DNA of 64,000 nucleotides from positions 2,295,501-2,359,500 of the forward strand of contig NZ_JAVIWJ010000001.1 of the NCBI RefSeq assembly GCF_034314105.1. Direction: 5' to 3'. Shown here piece by piece: positions 28,765-39,528 of the stretch; position 1 is the stretch's first letter; each line of letters starts with the position of its first letter. The stretch is from Pseudomonas sp. AB6. Its GTDB lineage: Bacteria > Pseudomonadota > Gammaproteobacteria > Pseudomonadales > Pseudomonadaceae. Under the pieces are notes generated by a model, which searched no databases, was not told where the DNA came from, and saw only the letters and a program-made list of their open reading frames with translations. A program made the translations under genes and the position numbers.

Positions 28765-29931
28765 CTACTTCGTTTGCAGCGCCTCATCCGCCTTGCCGCC
28801 AGCCTGTTGAATAACCAGGTGAATGAAATGCAGCTTGGTGATCACCGCAGGGGACAGGACGAACGGATAGAAATCCGGTTGACCCATGCTGCGGGACAGT
28901 TCGTTGAGCATGCCGGCAAGTTCGATCCAGGCGTTGAGGAATGACAGGAACGCCGGACCACCGGGGTGCAGGGGGTCGTAAAGGGTTTCCAGTGTGAACG
29001 GCTGATAATCGAAGTCCATGTCCCGGGCGCTCATGCCGAAGCCGAGCGCGGTGTCGACCGAATCCATCATGTGCAGGTAATGCGCCCATGTTTCTGCCCA
29101 GTCTTCCCAGGGGTGCATGGTCGCGTAGGCGCTGACATAGTGTTGTTGCCAATCGGCGGGGGCACCATTCTGGTAATGATGTTCGAGGGCGTCTGCATAA
29201 CTGGCGCGTTCATCGCCGAACAGGTTGCGAAAATTATCCTGCCAGTGGGTGTCAGCGATTAGCCGGTCCCAATAATAGTGGCCGACTTCATGCCGAAAAT
29301 GCCCAAGCAAGGTGCGATACGGTTCATGCAGCTGGACGCGCATGGCTTCGCGGTGGGCGTCGTCTGCTTCTTCGATGTTAAGGGTGATCAGGCCGTTGGC
29401 ATGGCCGGTGGTGGGCAGTTTGCCTTCAAGGTCGACGCCGACGAAATCAAACGCCAAGCCGGTGTCTTCGTCTTGGGATTTCGAAATCACTTTCAAACCC
29501 AACGATATCAACTGCGCGACCAAGCGCCGCTTGGCGGTTTCGACTTTGCACCAGCGCCCGGCGTTTTCCGGGATCGAGAGATCGGGGATAGTCCGGTTAA
29601 GGCTGCAGGCAATGCAGAATTCGCCCGGTTCACTGTCGGGGAACAGCCAATTACAGGCTGCGGGCGTGTCGACGTTGGCACAGCGCCGATAAAGCCCTGC
29701 TTGGGGCTCATCGGTCAGGCGCCAATTGTTGGGCTGCGGCCCGCCCTCCAACGTTACCAACCTGCCCTGCTCTGGCACATAGCCCAAGCAGGCCGAGCAG
29801 GCCAGGCACTGAGTATTGGCAAAGAAGATCGGCTGCCCGCAGTGACACTGCCAAACCTTGCTGTTGCGCTTGGTCTCGCTCACAAATGGCGCGCAGATAC
29901 GTGAGCTGAGTTGTTCGAAAAAGCGGAACAT
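28765..29931 (-). CDS. zinc-ribbon putative metallopeptidase
   Basis: A 388-residue cytoplasmic protein. The N-terminus is a zinc ribbon (CHCGQ at 29-33, CLACSAC at 42-48, further Cys pairs near 84, 93, 106 and 109), and the central part has HEVGH at 214-218, the zincin motif, inside GHFRHEVGHYYWDRL. The pairing of this ribbon with this peptidase-like domain is a recognised Pseudomonas family of unproven activity. Later residues WAETWAHYLHMMD near 275 may supply the third metal ligand. Single gene on the minus strand. Confidence 0.85.
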   Translation of the reverse strand: MFRFFEQLSSRICAPFVSETKRNSKVWQCHCGQPIFFANTQCLACSACLGYVPEQGRLVTLEGGPQPNNWRLTDEPQAGLYRRCANVDTPAACNWLFPDSEPGEFCIACSLNRTIPDLSIPENAGRWCKVETAKRRLVAQLISLGLKVISKSQDEDTGLAFDFVGVDLEGKLPTTGHANGLITLNIEEADDAHREAMRVQLHEPYRTLLGHFRHEVGHYYWDRLIADTHWQDNFRNLFGDERASYADALEHHYQNGAPADWQQHYVSAYATMHPWEDWAETWAHYLHMMDSVDTALGFGMSARDMDFDYQPFTLETLYDPLHPGGPAFLSFLNAWIELAGMLNELSRSMGQPDFYPFVLSPAVITKLHFIHLVIQQAGGKADEALQTK

Positions 29932-30045
29932 GACGATCTCCTTGTGGGTGCCAGCACTAGATCACGTGTCGCTGCGGGGGTTCCTTGTATTTGATCAAGC
30001 GCACGGGTGAGGCCTACGGCACCTACCGTGGGCCGCAAACGCTGA

Positions 30046-32568
<2,523 letters not shown>

Positions 32569-33417
32569 TCAACGACGATGCGTCAATGCACGACGTTCGA
32601 ACTCGACGATGCGTTGGCGGTAGTGCTCGATGGTTTGCGCAGTCATGACGCTACGCTGGTCATCTTTCAACTCACCGTTCAGTTCGTGGGCCAATTTACG
32701 GGCCGCAGCCACCATGACGTCGAACGCTTGTTTCGGATGACGCGGACCCGGCAACCCGAGAAAGAAGCTCACCGCACGAGTGCTGAAGTGATCAATGTCA
32801 TCGAGATCGAACACGCCCGGTTTGACTGCGTTCGCCATGGAGAACAGTACTTCGCCGTTACCCGCCATGCTTTCGTGGCGGTGAAAAATGTCCATTTCAC
32901 CAAACCGCAAACCGCTTTCCAAAATATTCTGCAGTAACGCAGGGCCCTTAAAGCCGCTCTCATCACGACAAATCACGCTGATCACCAACACTTCTTCGAC
33001 CGCCGGCAAGTCTTCAGTGCGGCGCGCTGGTTCTTCCGAGCGACGTCCGGCCTTATCGTCAGGAAAATCTTCATCGCGACCGGTGAACAGGCTTGGCCCG
33101 TCGAGGTCGAGGTTCAGATTGAGGTCGCCCTGATGCGGTTCGTCTTTGCGTTTACGCTTGGCATCACGCGGCGCCATGCTCACCGACGGCAAATCATGCT
33201 CGTCCAATTTGGGTTCTTTCTGGTCCAGCACACGCGGCGGACCCAGCACCTCAGCCGATGAGGTTTCGTCGTCGTCTGCGGCGTTTGAGAAACTTCGATC
33301 GAGCCTGAATTTCAGTTTTCCTTTGCCGCCGCGCATACGGCGCCAGCCATCAAAAAGTATACCGGCAATGACAATAATGCCGATGACGATCAGCCACTCG
33401 CGCAGACCGATTTCCAT
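32569..33417 (-). CDS. zipA: cell division protein ZipA
   Basis: Inner-membrane division protein that tethers FtsZ. The 282 residues start with a single helix ([25 protein letters not shown]), followed by a charged, flexible linker rich in Asp, Glu, Arg and Lys (about 28-140), and a C-terminal FtsZ-binding domain beginning near [24 protein letters not shown]. The gene lies between smc and ligA, as in other pseudomonads. Confidence 0.94.
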   Translation of the reverse strand: MEIGLREWLIVIGIIVIAGILFDGWRRMRGGKGKLKFRLDRSFSNAADDDETSSAEVLGPPRVLDQKEPKLDEHDLPSVSMAPRDAKRKRKDEPHQGDLNLNLDLDGPSLFTGRDEDFPDDKAGRRSEEPARRTEDLPAVEEVLVISVICRDESGFKGPALLQNILESGLRFGEMDIFHRHESMAGNGEVLFSMANAVKPGVFDLDDIDHFSTRAVSFFLGLPGPRHPKQAFDVMVAAARKLAHELNGELKDDQRSVMTAQTIEHYRQRIVEFERRALTHRR

Positions 33418-33656
33418 GTAATCCCTTGCCTCTAATAAAAATGCTGAAAATAAGGGCCGAAACCCCTTTAAAACGTGGCGCCAACTCTATGTTCTGACAG
33501 GCGTTTTACCCACGCGAATAGAAAAGTGTTGACTAAGCTAGCACGACCAAAGATAACTTTACACCGTCTGTTTCAGCCACTTGGCCACTGTAACGGATAT
33601 CAAGCACGCCGCTAGCTGTCAAATAGCCACTCATATGATCGCTTCAGCCTAAAACG

Positions 33657-36600
33657 CTAGCCTTCAACCAAAGCCATCGCCTCCTCCACGTCTACCGCCA
33701 CTAACCGCGAACACCCTGGCTCGTGCATAGTCACGCCCATCAATTGATCCGCCATTTCCATGGCAATTTTATTGTGGGTGATGTAGATGAATTGCACTGT
33801 TTCGGACATTTCTTTCACGAGACGCGCGTACCGTCCAACGTTAGCGTCATCGAGCGGCGCGTCAACTTCGTCGAGCATGCAGAACGGTGCCGGGTTCAGT
33901 TTGAAGATGGCAAATACCAGTGCCAAGGCGGTCAGGGCTTTCTCACCACCAGAGAGCAAATGAATGGTGCTGTTTTTCTTGCCGGGTGGACGCGCCATAA
34001 TTGTCACACCTGTATCGAGTAGATCTTCGCCCGTCAGTTCCAAATAAGCGCTGCCGCCACCGAAAACTTTTGGGAAAAGGGCCTGCAATCCGTTATTTAT
34101 CTGATCGAAGGTCTCTTTGAATCGGTTACGCGTTTCTTTGTCGATTTTGCGAATCACGTTTTCAAGGGTGTCCAGGGCCTCCGCCAAATCGGCATTTTGG
34201 GCATCCAGATAACGCTTGCGCTCGGATTGCTGCTGGTACTCGTCAATAGCCGCCAGGTTGATCGCACCCAAGCGTTGAATACGTCCGGCGATGCGCTCCA
34301 GTTCGTCTTCGGCGGACTTTTCATTGGTGTCACGGGTCAGTGTCGCAAGGACGCCGTGCAGGTCATAGCCGTCTTCCAGCAACTGGTCCTGCAAGGTGTT
34401 GCGCCGCACGGTGAGTGCCTGCCATTCCATGCGCTGCTGTTCAAGCTGGCCGCGCACGAGTTGCGATTGCTGTTCGGCTTGACTACGACGTTTTTCGACA
34501 TCACGCAGCTCGCGGTCGGCGTCTTCCAGCGCCAGCTTGGCCAGACGCATTTCGTCGTCCACCGCCATGCGTTTTTCCAGCAGCTCTTCGAGCTTGAGGC
34601 GCAGCTCTTCAAGCGGTGCTTCGCCCTCCTCCAGATTGAGGTTCAGTTGTTCGCGTTTCTCGGTGAGGCGCTCGGACTGCAACTCCAGACGTTCAAGGGC
34701 CTGCCGAGTGGAGTCGTGCTGCGCTTTAAGCGAGCCAAGACGCACCGCCAGTTGGTGCGCATGGTCTTTATGCTGCCGGGCATCCTGACGCACCCGATCA
34801 AGGCGCTCGCGCAGGCTGTCGCGCTGGGCCAGCAGCAATTCACGTTGTTCGGTGTCCAGGGCCATGCTGTCCAGCGCATCCTGCAAATGCAGGCGCGACT
34901 CGCCCAACTGCTCGTGTTCAATGGCGCGCTGCTCCCCCAGCTCAGTCAGTTCTTCATCAAGGCGGGTACGGCGCAGGGTCAATTGCTCGACCTTGGCCTT
35001 GCTCGCCGACAGTTGAGCCTTGAGTTCGCTTTGCTGGCGCGTTTCGTCCTGGAGTCGACGACGCAACTGTTCGCGGGCGTCCTCTTGCTGAACTTGCTGT
35101 TCGCGCTGTGTGAGGAGCTGTTCTTCGAGGGCGGCCAAGTTGGCTTCACGCTCATCGCGTTCAAGGCCCAGCCGAATCAATTCCTGACCACGGGCCAGCA
35201 CACCGCTTTGCGCTTCACTCGCCCGGCGTACGCGCAGGAAATGCCGCCCGACCCAATAGCCGTCGCGACTGATCAAGCTCTGCCCTGCTCCGAGCTGCGC
35301 TCGCAAAGCCAGTGCATCCTCAAGCTGTTCCACCGGCTGCACATCGCCCAGCCAAGCGGACAAATCAACGGATGTTTCGACCTTGTCCAACAGGCTGCCA
35401 GGAATACGCGCAACGTCTATTGAAGGGCTGATCAGGCGCAGGTCGCCTTGCTCAAAACCGGCTAAATCCAGTCCGGCAAAACCGTCCACCAGCACCGCTT
35501 GCAGGTCGGCACCGAGCACGGTCTCTACCGCCAGCTCCCATCCGGGTTCAACGCGCAAACCTTCTGCCAGACGCGGCCGCTCAGAAAGGTGCTGGTCACG
35601 CAGCCATTCAGCCGTGCCGGTGCCCGGATCGAGGGCCGCCTGTTGCAACGCCTCCAGGGAAGCCAGCCGCCCGTTCAGACGCTGCAGCTCACCTTGGGCC
35701 TGTTGTTGCGCTTGGTTGGCGCGATGCAGTTCGCTGCGAAGGTGCTCCAGGCGTTCGACCAGTTGCTCTTCGCTGGCGTGCAGTTCTTCGAGGGTCATTT
35801 CCCGGGTGGCAAGGTCTTCGCTGAGCTGCAAGATCGCTGCGTCTTCCGGGTCGGCTGCCAGCAATTGACGCTCTTCGGTCAGTCGCCGTTGCCGTTCGCC
35901 CAAGCGTTCCATGCTGGTGTCCAACTGCTGGATGCGCGACTGCTGCACTTCGGCCTGACGCCGCGGCTCGGCGGACTCCAGGTTGAAGGCGTCCCACTTC
36001 TCCTGCCAGCCGTGCATGGTGGCTTCGGACTCTTCCAGTGCCACAGCGGATTCTTCAGCAGCTGCGCTGGTGATTTCCTGTTCCGGCTCGAGCATTTCCA
36101 GCTCTTCGCCGAGGGTCAAGAGCAACGTGCGGTCGTGGCCTAAATGCGATTCGGTCTCTAGGCGCGAGCGCTCGGATTCGCGCAAATCTTCTTGCAGTTG
36201 GCGCAGGCGTTGTTGGCCATGCTGGATGCTCTGCTCGATGCGGGCAATATCACCGCCCACCGAGTAAAAACGTCCTTGCACCACATTGAAGCGTTCTGAC
36301 AGATCGTGGTGCCCGTCGCGTAAGCGTTCGATGCCGGCATCCGCATTACGCTGCTCGGCGACCAAGGCTTCGAAACCGATTTCCTGGGTGCCGATTACCG
36401 CTTCGCGCTGGCCGACCTGCTCATTCAACGCCTGCCAGCGCAAGGCCGACAGTTGCGCTTTGAGCTGACGCTCCTCACCTTTGTATTCCTGGTATTTCTC
36501 GGCAGCCTGAGCCTGACGCTGGAGTCGATCGAGCTGGCGCTCCAGTTCGTCGCGCAAGTCGGTCAGGCGGGCAAGATTTTCGTGGGTACGGCGAATGCGG

Positions 36601-37145
36601 TTTTCAGTCTCGCGCCGACGTTCTTTGTACTTGGAAATACCTGCGGCTTCTTCAATGAAGTTGCGCAGATCCTCAGGCTTGGACTCAATCAGCTTGGAGA
36701 TCATCCCCTGCTCGATGATCGAGTAACTGCGCGGACCAAGGCCGGTGCCGAGGAAGATGTCCGTGATGTCCCGCCGACGGCACTTGGTACCGTTGAGGTA
36801 ATAGCTGGTCTGGCTGTCGCGGGTGACTTTGCGCCGAATGGAGATTTCCGCGTAGCTGGCGTATTCGCCGACCAAGGTGCCGTCTGAGTTATCGAACACC
36901 AACTCGATGCTGGCCTGACTCACCGGTTTACGAGTGGTGGAGCCATTGAAGATGACATCGGTCATCGACTCGCCGCGTAGATTTTTCGCCGAGCTTTCGC
37001 CCATCACCCAGCGCACGGCATCAATAATATTGGATTTGCCGCAGCCGTTGGGACCGACCACCGCCGCCATATTGCTCGGAAAATTAACCGTGGTCGGATC
37101 GACGAACGATTTGAACCCGGCCAGTTTGATGCACTTGAGACGCAT
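33657..37145 (-). CDS. smc: chromosome segregation ATPase SMC
   Basis: Structural maintenance of chromosomes protein, 1162 residues. Walker A GPNGCGKSNIID is at about 32-43; long coiled coils flank a hinge near residues 500-640 (ERPRLAEGLRVEPGWELAVETVLG begins it); the signature LSGGEKALTALALVF and Walker B FCMLDEVDAPLDD are at the C-terminal head. No kleisin gene is nearby. The start lies 3 bases after the stop of the upstream GntR gene, so the two are probably cotranscribed and translationally coupled; no good ribosome binding site is seen. Confidence 0.96.
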   Translation of the reverse strand: MRLKCIKLAGFKSFVDPTTVNFPSNMAAVVGPNGCGKSNIIDAVRWVMGESSAKNLRGESMTDVIFNGSTTRKPVSQASIELVFDNSDGTLVGEYASYAEISIRRKVTRDSQTSYYLNGTKCRRRDITDIFLGTGLGPRSYSIIEQGMISKLIESKPEDLRNFIEEAAGISKYKERRRETENRIRRTHENLARLTDLRDELERQLDRLQRQAQAAEKYQEYKGEERQLKAQLSALRWQALNEQVGQREAVIGTQEIGFEALVAEQRNADAGIERLRDGHHDLSERFNVVQGRFYSVGGDIARIEQSIQHGQQRLRQLQEDLRESERSRLETESHLGHDRTLLLTLGEELEMLEPEQEITSAAAEESAVALEESEATMHGWQEKWDAFNLESAEPRRQAEVQQSRIQQLDTSMERLGERQRRLTEERQLLAADPEDAAILQLSEDLATREMTLEELHASEEQLVERLEHLRSELHRANQAQQQAQGELQRLNGRLASLEALQQAALDPGTGTAEWLRDQHLSERPRLAEGLRVEPGWELAVETVLGADLQAVLVDGFAGLDLAGFEQGDLRLISPSIDVARIPGSLLDKVETSVDLSAWLGDVQPVEQLEDALALRAQLGAGQSLISRDGYWVGRHFLRVRRASEAQSGVLARGQELIRLGLERDEREANLAALEEQLLTQREQQVQQEDAREQLRRRLQDETRQQSELKAQLSASKAKVEQLTLRRTRLDEELTELGEQRAIEHEQLGESRLHLQDALDSMALDTEQRELLLAQRDSLRERLDRVRQDARQHKDHAHQLAVRLGSLKAQHDSTRQALERLELQSERLTEKREQLNLNLEEGEAPLEELRLKLEELLEKRMAVDDEMRLAKLALEDADRELRDVEKRRSQAEQQSQLVRGQLEQQRMEWQALTVRRNTLQDQLLEDGYDLHGVLATLTRDTNEKSAEDELERIAGRIQRLGAINLAAIDEYQQQSERKRYLDAQNADLAEALDTLENVIRKIDKETRNRFKETFDQINNGLQALFPKVFGGGSAYLELTGEDLLDTGVTIMARPPGKKNSTIHLLSGGEKALTALALVFAIFKLNPAPFCMLDEVDAPLDDANVGRYARLVKEMSETVQFIYITHNKIAMEMADQLMGVTMHEPGCSRLVAVDVEEAMALVEG

Positions 37146-37148
37146 AGG

Positions 37149-37808
37149 TCAGTCAACTGCCAGTGCGGACAGAATCAACTTGCAGCTGCGCTCACCATAG
37201 CTGCCCAGTACTTCGCGAATTCGCACAACGTCGCGCGCCACCACCGCATCGAGCAGTTGGCCGAAGTGCTTGAAGGATTCCCCCATTTCTGCCTTACGCT
37301 GATCCAGTGCCAAGTAATAGTTACGGCTCATGGACGGTTGCAGATTTTCAACAGTCTCTTGCAGGTATGGGTTGTCGGCGAATGGATACGCCGCGCGCAT
37401 GACGTTAAAGCTGTCTTCGACGAAGGCCTTCACATCTTGGCGTTCAAGGCTGTTTTTGAGGCGCTGTTGAATCTGTACGAATGGCGCAAGATCAATCGGC
37501 GCCTCCCAGCGATCAGCCACAGCAAGAGCAAGCAGAATGTACAGCTCACTCATCAGCGTGCAGAGGCTTTGAACATTGTGTGCGGTGATCTCCGTCACCT
37601 GGGCACCACGGCGCGGCAGGATAACAATCAAATGGCGGCGTTCAAGAATCAGCAGCGCTTCACGCACCGAACCACGACTCACACTGAGTGAGGTCGTTAC
37701 CTTTTGCTCTTGAATGCGTTCCCCTGGCTTCAATTCGCCACGGATGATTCTCTCTGCAAGGTGGCGAGCGATTTGCTCGGCGAGGCTGTCCGGCGCCTTG
37801 AACGTCAT
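37149..37808 (-). CDS. GntR-family (FCD domain) regulator upstream of smc
   Basis: A 219-residue transcription factor with a GntR winged helix at about residues 8-70 (LAERIIRGELKPGERIQEQKV, then SRGSVREALLILERRHL) and an FCD-type helical effector domain. Its gene is divergent from xdhA, and two TGAC-N6-GTCA sites lie between them, nearer xdhA. It is therefore a candidate regulator of xanthine dehydrogenase, although it is also joined to smc on its other side. The effector could be a purine or purine product; that is inference. Confidence 0.88.
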   Translation of the reverse strand: MTFKAPDSLAEQIARHLAERIIRGELKPGERIQEQKVTTSLSVSRGSVREALLILERRHLIVILPRRGAQVTEITAHNVQSLCTLMSELYILLALAVADRWEAPIDLAPFVQIQQRLKNSLERQDVKAFVEDSFNVMRAAYPFADNPYLQETVENLQPSMSRNYYLALDQRKAEMGESFKHFGQLLDAVVARDVVRIREVLGSYGERSCKLILSALAVD

Positions 37809-37980
37809 GATCTTCCTTCAACTTCAGCTCAATCCTACGAGCCGCGCAGTGTATCGCATGGCGCACGGCCATAAGACTTGAATCTGGCACGAAATAAGCA
37901 ATTATTTAAACAGCAGTCAAAAAGCTAACCGCTGGCGTGGCACACCGTTAATCGGCAAATAGGGAAAATTCGGGTTTTCT

Positions 37981-38017
37981 TGACTTATAGGTCAGAAATT
38001 TATTGACCATAAAGTCA
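37981..38017 (+). promoter_or_regulatory. paired TGAC-N6-GTCA sites before xdhA
   Basis: TGACTTATAGGTCA (37981-37994) and TGACCATAAAGTCA (38004-38017) are two imperfect palindromes with identical TGAC...GTCA arms, 23 bp centre to centre, so roughly on the same helix face. A -10-like TATAAAAAT lies near 38048. The pair lies in the gap between the GntR gene and xdhA and ends 56 bp before the xdhA start. Likely operator for GntR or another regulator. Confidence 0.6.
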
Positions 38018-38073
38018 GAGCTGATAAATTCACCCCCTGTGTTCGATTATAAAAATAGTGCAGAGAGGCCTCC

Positions 38074-39528
38074 GTGATCCAATTCTTACTTAATCAGGAA
38101 CTGCGAACTGAGCACGTCCTGGACCCGAATTTGACGGTGCTCAATTATTTACGTGAGCACTTGGGTAAACCCGGCACCAAAGAAGGCTGCGCCAGTGGCG
38201 ACTGTGGCGCCTGCACGGTGGTGATCGGCGAATTGAATCTCGACGACGGCCAAGAACATCTGCGTTATCGCAGCCTCAACTCATGCCTGACGTTCGTCGC
38301 CTCGTTGCACGGTAAACAACTGATCACCGTTGAAGACCTAAAGCATCAAGGTCAACTGCACAGTGTGCAAAAAGCCATGGTCGATTGTCATGGCTCGCAA
38401 TGCGGCTTCTGCACACCAGGGTTTGTCATGTCGCTGTTCGCGCTGCAAAAGAACAGCACTGAAGCCAACGGTCATCAAGCCCACGAAGCACTGGCCGGTA
38501 ATTTGTGCCGCTGCACCGGTTATCGCCCGATTCTGGCCGCCGCCGAGCAAGCGTGCGGCGATCAACGCCAACCTGATCAATTCGATCAGCGCGAGGCCGC
38601 GACCATTGCCCGCCTGCGCGCCATCGCGCCGAAGGAAACCGCTGAACTCAACAGCGGCGACAAACGTTGCCTGGTGCCGCTGACCGTCAGCGACTTGGCC
38701 GAACTGTATGACTCATACCCACAAGCGCGTTTGCTGGCGGGCGGCACCGATCTGGCGCTGGAGGTGACGCAGTTCCATCGCACGCTGCCGGTGATGATCT
38801 ATGTCGGCAACATCGAAGCCATGAAACGCATTGAACATTTCGACGACCGCCTGGAAATCGGCGCCGCGACCTCGCTCACCGACTGTTACGTCGCACTCAG
38901 TGCTCAATACCCGGACTTCGGCGAGCTGTTGCAGCGCTTCGCGTCGCTGCAAATCCGCAATCAAGGCACCCTCGGCGGCAACATCGGCAACGCTTCACCG
39001 ATTGGTGATTCGCCCCCACTGCTGATCGCCCTCGGCGCCCAACTTGTCCTGTGCAAAGGCCAGACCCGTCGAACCCTGGCGCTGGAAGATTACTTCATCG
39101 ATTACCGGGTCACGGCGCGGCAGGACAGCGAATTCATCGAGAAAATCATCGTGCCCAAGGCCAACGCCCGGCAGGTATTTCGCGCGTACAAAGTATCCAA
39201 GCGCTTGGACGACGATATCTCCGCCGTCTGTGCCGCCTTCCGCTTGCAGGTGGAAAACGGCGCTATCGTTGAAGCACGCGTCGCCTTCGGCGGCATGGCC
39301 GCGATTCCGAAACGTGCAGCGGCCTGCGAACAGGCGCTGATCGGTGCGCCGTGGACGTCGGCCACTGTGGAGCGCGCTTGCGTGGCATTGGCGGATGATT
39401 TCACCCCGCTCTCAGACTTCCGCGCCAGCAAGGAATACCGCCTGCTCAGCGCGCAAAACCTGCTGCGTAAGTACTTCATCGAGCTGCAATCGCCTCATAT
39501 CGAAACGCGGGTGACTTCTTATGTCTAA
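38074..39528 (+). CDS. xdhA: xanthine dehydrogenase small subunit (Fe-S/FAD)
   Basis: Electron-transfer subunit of xanthine dehydrogenase, which oxidises hypoxanthine to xanthine and urate. The 484 residues have a plant-type [2Fe-2S] domain (C39, C44, C47 in CASGDCGACTVV), a second cluster domain (QCGFCTPGFVMSL near 110 and NLCRCTGY near 146), and an FAD domain from about 185 with LLAGGTDLALEV and GTLGGNIGNASPIGDSPP. The start is a GTG with GAGAGG upstream. xdhB begins 8 bases before its stop. Confidence 0.95.
   Translation: MIQFLLNQELRTEHVLDPNLTVLNYLREHLGKPGTKEGCASGDCGACTVVIGELNLDDGQEHLRYRSLNSCLTFVASLHGKQLITVEDLKHQGQLHSVQKAMVDCHGSQCGFCTPGFVMSLFALQKNSTEANGHQAHEALAGNLCRCTGYRPILAAAEQACGDQRQPDQFDQREAATIARLRAIAPKETAELNSGDKRCLVPLTVSDLAELYDSYPQARLLAGGTDLALEVTQFHRTLPVMIYVGNIEAMKRIEHFDDRLEIGAATSLTDCYVALSAQYPDFGELLQRFASLQIRNQGTLGGNIGNASPIGDSPPLLIALGAQLVLCKGQTRRTLALEDYFIDYRVTARQDSEFIEKIIVPKANARQVFRAYKVSKRLDDDISAVCAAFRLQVENGAIVEARVAFGGMAAIPKRAAACEQALIGAPWTSATVERACVALADDFTPLSDFRASKEYRLLSAQNLLRKYFIELQSPHIETRVTSYV

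Noticed and set aside
29991..29999. TTGATCAAG as an ANR site
   Set aside because: The half-sites are fused without the four-base spacer.
34197..35423. 408-codon open frame antisense to smc
   Set aside because: Phe/Leu/Gln-rich reverse complement of coiled-coil codons; no motif.
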